A stretch of DNA of 64,000 bases from Lomentospora prolificans (Eukaryota; Ascomycota; Sordariomycetes; Microascales; Microascaceae), in the NCBI GenBank assembly GCA_029532625.1, contig JARFXM010000009.1, positions 5,073,501 through 5,137,500 of the forward strand, written 5' to 3'. Under the pieces are notes generated by a model. It did not search any database. It saw only the letters and a list, made by a program, of their open reading frames with translations, and was not told the DNA's origin. The first letter of the stretch is position 1, and every line of letters starts with the position of its first letter. A program made the translations under genes and the position numbers. Below, one piece after another: positions 1-12,063 of this stretch.

Positions 1-1609
1 GAATTGCAGCCAGCTAGCTGGTACGCTTCCCCAGCCTCAAATTGTTGGTGATCGGCGGGTTGGCCAATCAAAGGAAGGTGCAGGTGACCCTGGTCTGAAC
101 AGCATTCTCGTGCGGGGGTTTTTCGTTCTCGTTCGAAACCTGCAAGATGCCAGGCGTGGGAGCATCCCACAGAGCCAGGCCAACAGAACAGGCAGGTCAA
201 CCATACCAATCTCGGATCCACAGAATTGTGCAGAAAGGCGCCTTAAAGTGCGGACTTCAACCCACTTTTGACGATCCCTCCACACTCCCAGCTTGCCAGG
301 CCGCTGTAGTTCTACCGCCACCCAATCGAGAAATATGCGAATCAATTGATGCCAACAGCTCTTCATTTCTCCATTCTAAAGAAATTCCTCCGCCACTGCA
401 TCCAGTCCGCAAACGAGAGGGATCTACAAGCAAGGAATGCGAAGATCCGGGACAACCGCCGAGTCAGTGCACACATGAAACCTCAATTGCTTCTTGTGCC
501 CAGGCAAAGACGATGGGGTCGAGTACACTTGCGCCAAGACCTGAGTTTAAATGCCCCTGGTTTAAGACTATAAAAAGCAAGGACCACAAGTGTCCCAGAT
601 CTACCACAGATCCGAGGTTTCTGTATGGCGAGTCCTCTTCATACTAGGAGGATCCAGGCAAACTGTGGGATCTTTACGCTCTTCTCCAAACACCGACTCT
701 TATGATTTAGCTAAGCGCAGGAGAACATCCTCGGATTCTTACTATCCAAAAGACTGCGTTCGAGTGCCGCCTAGTATGGTCCCTCTTCGAATCTATGAAA
801 CTCAATGCACACCTCTGCCTCGCAAAAGTCTTGCCACTACATGAATTGAATATGGCGATGAGATTCCAAAAGCCTAAGCGTGCCACGTACCGTAAAACCC
901 TAGAACCTAGTCTTACAGAGATTTTCGAACTCGGGCCATCCGGGCGGTGCAAATCATGGCCCTGCAAGAGAAGAGAAAACTCAGAGAAGTAAAAAAAAAA
1001 AAAAAAGAAAGAAAATTCTCCGCTCAGCCTCGATTGCCCGTTTGGTGATGGCCAGGGAGGTTTCCCCTCCGGGAAACTCTTGCGCGAGCTGCAACAAGAT
1101 GCGTTTCTACTGAACTCATGCTTCGCAACACAGCCATCATCGAGGGGCCCTTTGTGTCGACACTCGCCAGTGCTCGTTGGATGGCGGGCAACTTTCAGAG
1201 ATGACATGGCCATCCTTGGCGCCTGAACCCAATCATTTTAAGCTTGATGATGTTAGAGTGTCTGCACACGGCCATCAACATCCAAACAGTCAGGGACCAC
1301 CCACCACTCCAGGGAAAATCCAACACTCTGCACGGTGAAGCCGCGTTGCAGAACTTCCCCACAAGTTTAAAAAGTAGGTCCTTCTTGCCAAACCGCCTCT
1401 GATATGCTCGAGACCGCTGTATTCCAGATTTTTATAAATAGACGGTGGATCTGCCCGTCGATCAACGCACATCTTTGGCCTCTTCTCCGCCACCGTCTGC
1501 CGCCCACATAGGCGTACCCATTCTTTCCTGTCGTCCCGCCAGAGCAGTGCTCCGTCATTCCATTTTAATATAGAATTTTTCCCCCGCTCTGGCAGCGACG
1601 TCTTAAAAA
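1..1609. other. intergenic, no gene resolved
   Basis: Open frames in this stretch lack recognisable domains and overlap on both strands, so none is called. A run of about 16 A lies near 990-1006. The last 60 bases, with an AT-rich TTTTAATATA near 1562, probably hold the core promoter and 5' leader of the secreted protein that starts at 1610. Confidence 0.5.
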
Positions 1610-3197
1610 ATGCGTTTCTCTGCTCTTCTCTTGCCCTCCGCTCTTTTCGCCAGCGGCAGTCTGGCTCAAGGCGTCGAGGCTAGGACATTCCAAGATGCTC
1701 AGAATTCCCTGGCTAGTATCCAGGCGGCAGAGCAGGCATTGGATTCGGCAGTGGTGGTACGTTATAACCCTATACCTCTCGGCACAGGTAGATAATTCTA
1801 ACAGTATGTGACAGAGCCTGACCGCGAACTCCCCTGACGCCGCAACGCTTCTTCCCCAGGCACTTCAGGGAGTCGAGAGTGCCATGAACCAGGCCATTGT
1901 GGTAATGCAAGGAACTCAGCCATTGACTCCTGAGCAAGCTCAGATCCTTCTCGGTTCAGTCAATTCGCTGTCCTACTCTGTCAGAGCGGCTTCCATGTCC
2001 CTAGTGCTTCAGCAACCAACCCTCAATCAGTTGGGCCTTGTCAGTGTAGGAGTCCAGTCATTGACCGCCCAAAGGGTAGCTGTTGGCCAGCTTGGACAAG
2101 TCGTACTTACCAAGGTCGGCCCGGCCGTGGTTCAACCCTTCCAAGTAGGCTTTGGCCATGCCTTGACCGCTTTTGACGTAGGCCTTGCCCAGCTTAACGG
2201 TGGCGGCGCTGTTGCTGTTCAACTCGTCCCTGCCGGGCAAATCCCCGTCCACGGCGTGGCTGTTATCCAGCAGCAGTGCCTTGCCGTTGGTTTCGTCCCC
2301 ATCAACGCCATCAACGGGTTCAACGGAATAGCCATCCAACAGCAGCAGCAGATCATCCAGACCTGTGCTGCTGTGGGTTTTGTTCCTATCAACCAGGTCG
2401 GCCTCCAGGTGCCCAACCAACAGCAGATCCTCCAGCAGCAATGCTTGGCCGCCGGCTTGATCCAGACCAACGTGACCCAACAAGTCGATGCGCAGCAGGC
2501 TCTCACTGACTGTGCTGCCATTGGCTTTATCCAACAGGGCCAGCATGTGACCCCGGTGGCTGAGGCCCAGCTGGCCGCTGAGCAAGTCAAACAGGCCACC
2601 GAAAAGCGACAGGTTCCGGCCGGAAGCGGCCCTCTTCCGACAGGCGTAGCACCAGCGGGGCCCGGCAAACAACGGGGATTGAAGCAACTCGTGCAGCAAT
2701 GTGCCGCTATCGGATTTGCCGCTGGCGGGCAGGCTCAGCAGCAATTCGTAGCTAGCCCGGAAACTTGCGCGGCTCTCGGCCTCGTTGCAAACGCACAGAA
2801 CGAGAACCAAGATATTGCGGCGCAATGCACAGCGCTCGGTTTACAGGCCGGCCCTAACGTCGCACCCCAGAAATCCCAGGAGCAGCAACAGCAAGAGCAA
2901 GGCCAACAGGGCGAGGCGATGCGCAGGTCGGAGAAACAACAGAAAGCCGAGGCTGCGGAACAGCAGGAACAGCAGGAACAGCAGCAGCAACAGGGACAAC
3001 AGGAACAGCAGCAGCAACAGGGACAGCAGGAAGAGCAGCAACAACAGGGACAAGTCAGCGTTGAACAGTGTCTCGCCCAGGGGTTCATTCAGGCCAACGA
3101 AACGGCTGTTAATCCCAATGCTCAGAATGAAACTGCCGTTGCCAAGGCCAAGAGCATGGTGCGGAGGCGCATTGGCACTGTAATGATGGATGTCTAA
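1610..3197 (+). CDS. secreted HsbA-like protein with Cys-centred repeats and a Gln-rich tail
   Basis: Two exons, 1610-1756 and 1815-3197, give 509 residues. The 58-base intron begins GTACGT, has TTCTAAC near its end and closes with GACAG; both joins are in phase 0. The first 20 or so residues are a signal peptide (MRFSALLLPSALFASGSLAQ). Residues about 25-190 are an alanine-, valine- and leucine-rich helical region that resembles the fungal hydrophobic surface-binding protein (HsbA) pattern: 'ALDSAVV', then spaced helices. This is a similarity judged by eye. From about residue 215 there are at least eight imperfect copies of a unit centred on C-[LAT]-A-x-G-[FL], each with one cysteine and usually preceded by glutamines (QQQCLAVGFVPI, IQTCAAVGFVPI, LTDCAAIGFIQQ and others). 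A tail of QQQQGQQE units precedes the last copy. Secretion is well supported. A role in surface binding or the cell wall is inference. Confidence 0.85.
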
Positions 3198-3947
3198 TCA
3201 TGACATCAGGTTTAAGTTTGTATTGTTCATGTACAATGTTTGGAATGAGCGTTTGCGTTGAGTACACTTGGGCTCGGTTGTGAGGATCGCAGAGCGTGAC
3301 TCGTAGGTCTCGAAGGAAGGAAGGTGAAGATGGTTCTGCTAGTACAGGCCTGTGTGGCTAGGTACATGGATAAAAGTAAGATATCCATGGATATAAGAGG
3401 CGGAGTTCGTCGAGTTATTGCAAACACTAGACTCCTTTAGATGTCGCCCTGGAAGGCGGCGGAGGGACAGAGACGCTGCGACCAGGATAATGATGTTATC
3501 GTGGTCTCTGGAACTCGTTGTTCCTTCCTATATTGAAAGATGATTTGGGATGGTATCATCTCTTCAAACTCCTTCTGACAAAACCATGGTCCGTGCATGC
3601 AGGAGGGACGGCCCCAGGACATCGAAGAATTCTGGATCGTTCTTTCATCCAACAAGGTATTTGTATCCTTGTCCTGCGTCGTTGGGTGCGTTGGTCGTTG
3701 GTACGTACCCCACATTCTTCCGAGAAACATCCGTCACCATCACCTTCATCATACCCCACACCACACCAGAATAGCATCCTAAACAAACATCACCATCGAG
3801 CTTTTTTTGGCCTGCCATTCTCGCTTGCAACATTGAAAGTTGTACGTTTTAGACCTGGAAAAGTGTCTGCATCACGAATACGTTCGGTACTCCTCGATAA
3901 TCGGAGTCTAGCCTTCTTTGACGGCAACTCCCTTACCAGAGTGCTTC
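3198..3947. other. intergenic between the HsbA-like gene and LOS1
   Basis: Contains the 3' end of the upstream gene and the promoter and leader of LOS1. Overlapping frames at 3437-3945 on both strands have no domain and are treated as chance. Confidence 0.5.
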
Positions 3948-6900
3948 ATGGAGGCAGAGGTAGGCACCCGAGTTGCTTCATCACTACCCCGCCTCTTTTT
4001 GTTGCCTCTCTTGCTAGTCTCGCGTGCCGAGCTACCCAACCAGGGAAAGTGCACCTCCACGCATCAAAAAATCTAACTCGTGCTTGTTGCAGATTGAAAA
4101 TGCCGTCGAGATCGCCTGGAACCCTTCCTCCGAGCAATCATTAAAAGTCCAGGCCTACGAGTTCCTAAATCAGGTACGGAACGAGCCTCAAGCATGGCAG
4201 GCATGTGTCAACCTTTTCGTGCGGCAAAACCGGCCATCCCAGGTTGTTCGTCTCGTGTGCTTGGAGATCGTCAACTCGGCCGTTCATACGCAAGGTCTTG
4301 ATGGTCCCAGCCTGGCCTTTCTTAAAGATACCCTCGTCGAGTACACTAGGAGGATTTATGGCCCAAATGCGTCTCCGGACCAGCTCGATGAGCCCCATCT
4401 TCAGAACAAACTCTGCCAGACTTTAACCTACCTCTTCGTATTCCTCTATCAAGACGGCTGGCAAACCTTCATCGACGACTTCTACTCCCTCACCGCTACC
4501 TCCGATGGCTCCTCGAGAGACAATGCCCCTGGCGTTATTCTATACCTCCGAATCCTTGGTTCCATCCACGATGAGATTGCAGATATGCTTCTTTCACGAA
4601 ACCAGAATGATGCAAAGCGAAACGTTGAACTAAAGGACCAGATTAGGGCCCAAGATATGACGAAGGTGGCGCAGTCGTGGAAGGAGCTCCTGGCGCATTA
4701 CAGCCACCAGAACGATCAGATCGTCGATATGATTCTGAGACTTATTGGCAAGTGGGTCAGCTGGATGGACATATCTCTCATAGTAAATGACGATATGATG
4801 GGACTCTTGCTTCCACTCGTGGGCCGTTCGAACGAGTCAGGCTCGGAAGACAAGGTCCGAGATGCAGCGGTAGACGCTCTAACCGAGATTACCGGAAAGA
4901 AAATGAAGAACGCGGACAAGATGCAGATGATCAGCTTTCTCAACCTTCGAGAAATCGTCACCCAGCTCTTAGCGAGCCCTCCCCTGAACGAGCTGAAGTC
5001 CACCCCACGCTACGATACCGACCTCGCCGAGGCAGTGGCGAAGCTCGTGAATACCATCATGTCAGATGTTGTCAGGGTGCTAGAAGATTCACAAGCCGAC
5101 TCGGAAACGAAGGCCATGGCTGATCGTCACTTGCACGATTTCGTCCCTTCGCTACTTCGCTTTTTCTCCGATGAATACGACGAGGTGTGCTCGACAGTCA
5201 TTCCCTCCCTAACCGACCTGCTCACGGCTTTCCGGAAACTCTCTCCTCTACCGCCCTCATATTCAGGAATGCTCCCACCTATCCTCAACGCCATCATTAT
5301 GAAAATGAGATATGACGAAACTTCGTCTTGGGGCGAACAGGACGACCAGACAGATGAGGCTGAGTTTCAAGAGCTGCGAAAGAGGTTACAGGTTCTCCAA
5401 AAAACTGTTGCTGCCGTGGACCAGAATCTCTTCATCGATGCCATTAGCAACCTTGTTGGTAACACTTTCCAGACTTTAGATCAGAGGGGCTCACAGATGG
5501 ACTGGAGGGACCTCGATCTTGCCCTGCATGAGATGTACTTGTTTGGTGAGCTTGCACTTCCAAACCAGGGTGCTCTTCCTAAAAATGAACGGGCCACACC
5601 GGCTTCCGAGAGGCTTGCCGTGATGATGAAAAAGATGGTTGAGTCGGGTAAGTTCAAGGACTCTAATATATGGGAGAGTTTGCCCGTGGGTGGGAAATAT
5701 ATGTTTTCATGATTTAACACAATGTCCTAGGTATCGCCTCTTTCAGCCATCCGGCCGTCATTTTGCAGTACATGGAGATTTGCGTACGATATGCGGCGGT
5801 GTTTGACGCCTATCCCGACAATATCGGTCCCGTGCTGGAAAACTTTGTCCGTCTTGTTCATCACGACCATGTGCGGATCAAAGCGAGGTCTTGGTACCTA
5901 TTCTTCCGTTTCGTGAAACACATGCGGCCCCATGTAGGCAATGTGGCGGAAACAGTGATTCAGTCCATTAGCGACCTGCTTCCCATTAAGGCAGAAGCAC
6001 CTGGTGATGAGAATGATGACGACATGTCTTCCGAAGAGCAGGATAACTCCGAGGCGGCGCTATTCACGAGCCAGCTCTACCTCTATCAAGCGATCGGCTA
6101 TATCTCATCAGCACCCAGCACTCCACCCGAGAAGCAGGCGCTCTACGTTCGTTCTGTTATGAATAATCTCTTCGCTGATATGGAACTCCACCTCCCCCGC
6201 GCCAAGTCGAACGACGCGCAGGCGCTAAACCAGATCCACCATATTGTCATGGCACTTGGAACGTTGGCGCACGGATTTTCAGAGGGTCTGCCTTCCACCT
6301 CATCGTCTGCAGCACCTGGTCAGACGAGGCGGCCACTCCCGGACCGAGCTATATCAGAGGAGTTCTCACGGGCAGCGGAGGCCATCCTGGTTGCCCTTGG
6401 TGAATTTAACAATACGTTCGACATTCGCACAGCTTGCCGAGCCGCATTTTCGAGGCTTCTTGGTGTCCTTGGCGCTGCTGTGCTTCCCCAGCTCCCGCAG
6501 TGGATCGAAGGATTGCTTTCCCAGAGTTCGGGAAAAGACGAGATGGCCTTCTTCTTGCGTATCCTGGATCAAGTTGTGTACGAATTCAAGGGAGAGATCT
6601 ATGAGGTGCTCAATCTGCTCTTGACCCCGCTGCAGCAGCGTATATTCAGCGGCCTATCAGAGCCGGCAACTGGTACCGACGACCACATCCAGCTCGGGGA
6701 GCTCCGTCGAGAGTATCTCTCATTTATTCTCGTCATCCTAAATAATAATCTTGAGGGAACTTTGGTGAGTGAGGTAAACCAAGGCTTTTTCGAATCGATG
6801 ATTTCTTGCATAATCACCTTGGGCCGGTCTTTTGAGGGGAATGCTCAGTCGAGCAAGCTTGCCTTCGGAGTCATGACTAGGATGGCGGCCATTTGGGGCG

Positions 6901-7259
6901 GGCCGGATCTAGCTACCATTTCGGCTAATCCGACCGCGCCCACGGGTTCCCCGTCTCCAGCGATTCCCGGCTTCGACCAATTCATGATTGAGCGGTTCCA
7001 CAGTGTCTGCTGGGAGGTGATGCAGGACTCACAGTTCAAACCTGAGGATGCCCAGACCAAGCAGGTCTTGACCGAGATTGCCGCTCTAGAGCAGGTCATC
7101 TACAAGAAGACGGGAGACGTGTTTATCCAGCACGTACACAACCAACTTTTCCCTAATCTTGCCATTGACGGGACCGAGTTCCTTCGATCATTGACCTCGA
7201 CTGATAAAAAAACGTTTGCGGGGTACCTATATGGGCTGATCAAGAGCCGGCGCTCTTAG
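3948..7259 (+). CDS. los1: exportin-T (tRNA nuclear exporter)
   Basis: Exons 3948-3959, 4093-5647 and 5731-7259 encode 1031 residues, close to the usual length of fungal Los1. The protein is a Ran-GTP-dependent karyopherin that exports mature tRNA from the nucleus. The first exon holds only four codons (MEAE). Joined to exon 2 it gives MEAEIENAVEIAWNPSSEQS, which matches the family's N-terminal pattern. Intron 1 (133 bases) starts GTAGGC and ends TTGCAG. Intron 2 (83 bases) starts GTAAGT and ends CCTAG, and its removal joins VESG to IASFSHPAVILQYMEICVRY without a gap. The protein is helical throughout, as expected for HEAT repeats: an importin-beta-like N-terminal third with QAYEFLNQVRNEPQAW, an Xpo1-like segment, and a long C-terminal arch. 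An acidic loop (DENDDDMSSEEQ) lies near residue 605. Beginning instead at the ATG at 4024 would replace the conserved N-terminus with intron sequence, so it was rejected. Confidence 0.93.
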
Positions 7260-10200
7260 GAAGATTTCCGAAGCCTAATGGGCTATTCTTTCCCGAGAGC
7301 GCTCTCTTTTCAGTTCGCAAATTTCTCGATAGAGGGCGACATCCATCCCTTGTGACATCGGTTGTGGAAGATGGCATCTCGGGTGTTTCCCTTTGTCATT
7401 CCACGTTCATACCCACTCCCCGTTGTCTTTTTTCTTTCCCGAACCTGTCCCCCTTTCCCTTTGTTTATTCTTTTCTTCTTCCTTTTTCGTTTTATAGATG
7501 ACAAGTCCAGGATGGAACGATGACTTTGCTTGATGTTTGTAGAAAAAGACGCCTGTCCTTTACCAAAAAAGAAAAAACCCAAGATGGTGGTTTCAATGTG
7601 CATGGTTGGGAGTTTTTGGAGAAGGTCCTCAGCATCTAGAGAGACGATTACAAAACAAAAGCAAATAGTGAATAGGTGACAGACATGTTAATGTCCGTCG
7701 CTGATGTTGATTGATAGCGTGGGCATACTGTTGTTATTCCTTTCCTTCTTTCCAATCCCTCGCCGTTTCCTCCTTGCCCTCGACGCAATTCCTATCTAGC
7801 ATGCGGGATTCCCTGAGTGGAAAGACGGGCAAGGTCTCAAAAGCTGTAGCCCTCCGGGTTGTTTAGTCGGATATGAAAACGATGAGGCGGAGGCGGCATT
7901 GGCGATGAAGGGACAAGGGAGAATCCCCGGTCCTTGGGTATCCTAGGCCGCGCCGCGTCCAGCGCAGCCGAGGTGGGTGGTTGAGGGCGCTGGCTTACTC
8001 TAATGGCGGAGAAATGGATATCTTGGGCCGGAATGACAATGTGCTGACTCAATATCGGCATGGTTGATAGAATGGGACGAGCAAACAACCCTCGGTAGTT
8101 GACAAGAAGGCTCAAAAGACCCCTTGATTGATGAAATGCGGCTGCGAAGCAATATCAGTCTCGAGGATATTTCCACGTATCACGAGTGAACAATGGATTC
8201 GTAGGTAACGTGCCCCATGTTCTTTTTTTCCCTGGTGACCGTCCCATTGTCTCCCTTCTCGCGAGACAACGTAGCAGCCCTTCACGATCGACCATCGCCG
8301 AAGTGGCGCGGAAGGGGAAAAAGAAAAAGCAAAGGACCGAGAGGGCCAATATTGCGGCAACCTTATTTTCAGATTTCGCACCCACCCTCATCACCCTCGC
8401 ACCCAAGCCGCGAGAGCAAAGAGCTCCCCAAGATCAATATCCAAAAAGTTGAACCCCGCTCCGTTCAGGGGAACGGGCCAATGTCGACTTGGCGTCAACC
8501 ACCTCTACGATAGCGAGCCGTGTCTGGTAATTTATGCTCCTTCTTTCACGTGTTCTATACCTTTCATCCCAACTTTTGATCTGATTCGATCGCACCCCGT
8601 ACCCGGCTTTTTCTCCCTTTTTCTTTTTTTTTCCCTCGACCTCCTCTCTCGATCCTCCTGAGCCGTCTGTACCTCCTCCTCCTCTTCCTCTTTCTCTTCT
8701 TCTTCTCTGCATCTGCGCTCTTGCAGTACTCTTCCGCGGCGGGCGTGCAAGGGGTCCACCCATCCAACCCCAATCTCATGCCGAACCCGGCATAAGGAAG
8801 GGAGGCCGGCCAGCACGCCAACGCTACACAGCCTTCCTATTTTGGGTGGGGAGGGCGCGGGGGGAATGAATATTCGGTCGTTGGCCGAAAGCTTCACACC
8901 TTTTTTGCTCCCTCTCTCCATGGCTGGCGACGTAGCAATGCCCTCACCTTCGGTCCAAGCTCCTGGTGTCTCCGGGGATGGTGGGGTGCCGTGCCAGTGC
9001 AACCTCCACAAAGCTTCCTTGGACATCATGTCGCCCATGGTGGAAAGGGGGATAAAGAAAGGCGGAGAGGGCGGGGTCCATGCAAGGGTCTGGGGAAGAA
9101 GGGAAAGAAACAAGGTGTGTCTATGGGAGATGGGTATATGGGAGAGCGAGAGAACGACAATGCGAGGAACGTGGGGGAAGAGAGAACAGCAGCAGAAAAG
9201 AACGGTCGTATTCGGCGCTTGGATAAGTTTTTGCGCATCGTGCCCAGAAAAAGTGCCAGTGTCACAAGAGGTTAACTTACACACCTCACCCGTCGGTCCG
9301 TCTAGTATAGCGGATGTCTTTGTTATTGAACTTATTAGACGAGATGGCTGTCTGTCTGACTCGTATATGGAGCGCTTCCAGAGAGGTGCGTGATACGGGG
9401 TTTTCTTCTCTTTCGCTTTTCCCGGAATGTGATGGCTCCCCTTAAGTTTCGAGAGTGGCTTTGATTTTCTCTCTTCATTCCCCTCTTTGCTCCCCTCCGA
9501 GGCCTATATCATATAGCACGATAGATTGAAGTCCGATGCGCGAAGCAGATTGCGAGGGTCACATTGGCAGACTCGATTCGCTCTGGATGGGGCCCCGGAA
9601 GAAAAGCCCGCCTCCTGAACCAAACTCGGTCCTTTCGTGGCTCCAGAATCTTGTCAACTCGCCACCCAGTATACAGCTCGTAAGAGGGTTTGTTACCTTG
9701 GAAGACGATATCCGCGCGACGGGACCGGGTTCGGAGCCATCGTTCCGGCGTGCCCCGTCCTCTCTTCGTTTTTTTGTTCTCCACCCGGCCATGTTTTTGT
9801 TTTTCTTCATTTTCCCTCTTCTCTCGCCTCCACCTATTCGAAGAAGGCCGTGGAAATTTCGCGGGCCCGGTTTGCTACCCTGCGCTGCGCTGTAACCTTC
9901 TCCCCTACGCGGCTCATTCTACGTTGCCTTCGGTATATGGCGCTCGTTTTGGCCCCAGTATTAATCGCCTTGCCGGGCGAATAGCATCGCGTCTCCCAAC
10001 TTCTATTTTCTCCCTTGTTCTACTCGCCCGCCCTTTGGTATCTGTTTATCCTTCGTCCTGCAAGGGGTATTCCGCGTCCTGAGCGGGTTCGAGAGGATAG
10101 AACAAGGAAAAGAAACCGGTTACTTGGTTGCGGGACATTGCATGTCAATCTAAAGTAATGAAGTCCGACGAGATGTGCTGGCAGTAAACATGCAGAAGAG

Positions 10201-11930
10201 AGGAGGGAAAGAATGACGAGAAGAGAATACCCAGAAACCCTCGGCGGAATTGTATCAACTAATATCGACATTTCCATGTTTCCTGGTTAATAAAGACATA
10301 ATCTCGGTTCCTAGGCCTTGGCGTGAAGGTGTCGACCCTTCTCGCAAGTTCCGTCACCAATATCGGGCTGCTAGATGATTATCCCGCGCAGTTATTACGA
10401 GCCGATAGATGGACTTAAACGAGGTGTGCATCGAAGACCCAAACCTGTCTCTTTTGTAATTCACCCAGTAATCTCCCGGTATCTTACTCTTCCCGAACGA
10501 GTAAATCGAGCAATTCTGTCGAAAATACCGTCCCCACCACCTGCTTGCCACACTGCTTACTTCTGTTAAACAACTCCCCAACGTCTTCTCGGTCCTGGCT
10601 TGGAGTCTGCTGCTTTAACCTCACAGCTTAAATCTTCGCGATAGCCGATCATGGCGTGCTAATACGAGCAAAGATTCCCCGCGAAGGCAAGGTAAGTGAC
10701 CGGATGTGACACAAAGCCCGAAAATGCCCGAAAATGCCCTGCGTTTGTGAAGCGACATCCGCCTTCAAGCATCTTTTGTACCTACTCTTATAATCTGTAT
10801 GAACAGCCGGCATTCAATAAACCCGAGATTAACTACAGACGGTCTAGACAGCTAGATCCGGGTCTCATCTCCTCACCCGTGCTTTGATCAATATGCCAAC
10901 TACATACCTACTTTGCTGTGCGATTTGCTCAACTCGGGCTGCAGGTACGTGCTGCGGGTGGCATCCCAGAGTTTTATCCGTGGCATCTCTGGCTCGCAGC
11001 ACACACGAGGTAAAGCGCAGCTGCACTTGCGCGTGTCTGCATGTATTCGAACCAAGCCCTGGTGGTAGATGTGACATCCCCGGCGTTGCTAGTTCAACTT
11101 TCGCCGAACCGGCCACTAACCTGGGGACCTGGAGCATCAGCTTGGTGCTCAAGTAGCCACGTCGACCCGGGGAGCGTGGGTTGGGTTAGGGCGCTTGCGG
11201 AGGCTCCAGGAACGCTTGCTGACTTCCCAGCCGGTACGGACAATGTGATTGCCACCGCCATACGCATACGTGAGCGAAGCGGACAGTGTTCCCTGGATCC
11301 ATCTGCGTGGGCTACCTTTGCGTATCTCGAACAAGGTAAGTGCCGAAAGTAATATAGGTAACGCGACCGACCAAACTTCTTACTGGATGTCCAAAATTCC
11401 CGAACTTCGACGCATGCAGTATTTGGGTAATGTGCGAGCTATCCCGGCAAGGCAGGATGCTAGCTTGGTACCTCATCGTATGAAAGGGGGGCGGGGTCCG
11501 TATAGAGAGAATATCTTAGCGACTCAGGTCCGAACCATTCCGCTCGGCGTAGTGCAACCAGGTTGCAAGTCCAGTATATGTCCCGATTTATCAAGGTGCC
11601 TGTGCGGGTAAATATCGAGAGTCTGCAAACTAAACGAGCCTTGAGCCACTATAACCCATTGCGTTTACAGAGCAGCAGGTGCCATCACGATCGCCGAACC
11701 CAACCGTCTCGGGAGCCGAAGCCCCACTTGAGGCAAAGACAAAGAGCCTCCATGACTGTATCACTGGATGAAGTGACTGGGGACGACAAGGCCTCAATCA
11801 ATAGATGGAACAGCCGAAGGCGGCTATAATCGATCCACTTTGCAAGTCTCGTTACCATCGCGGAGGATAGAAGGTGAAAGAGGGGCATCATTGCGAAGGC
11901 CTACCGATGGTTCGTCGCCGTTCGTTGGAG
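7260..11930. other. 4.7 kb gene-poor stretch
   Basis: The start holds the LOS1 3' untranslated region (pyrimidine-rich, about 7260-7610). A proline-rich frame at 7837-8115 on the minus strand reads like a terminal exon (DIHFSAIRVSQRPQPPTSAA) but I could not attach an upstream exon. Long pyrimidine and purine tracts near 8600-8720 account for charged frames such as 8532-9284. A short direct repeat (CCCGAAAATG twice) lies at about 10718-10738. No tRNA or recognisable domain was seen. Confidence 0.4.
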
Positions 11931-11938
11931 TATATATA
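11931..11938 (+). promoter_or_regulatory. TATA box of the Glu-rich repeat protein gene
   Basis: TATATATA lies 133 bases before the proposed ATG at 12064, in the spacing usual for filamentous ascomycete genes with a leader of about 100 bases. Confidence 0.55.
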
Positions 11939-12063
11939 GAGCTTTATCCGACCGATGATATCTCAGAAACTTGACTTCAGCCAGCACCTTCTTTCGCGAA
12001 AAGCCGCGTTTCGACACCTTAACACCCGTCGCCAGATACGCACCATTCATCATTGCCACTAAG

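Noticed and set aside
2058..2825. 255-codon minus-strand frame opposite the HsbA-like gene
   Set aside because: It is a shadow of the Gln-codon-rich coding strand, with no domain or splice context of its own.
8532..9284. 250-codon minus-strand frame
   Set aside because: Its charged second half comes from a pyrimidine/purine tract, and its first half has no domain or splice signals.
9290..9350. GTCTAGTATAGCGG resembling a tRNA D-arm region
   Set aside because: No matching acceptor stem, anticodon arm or T-loop follows.
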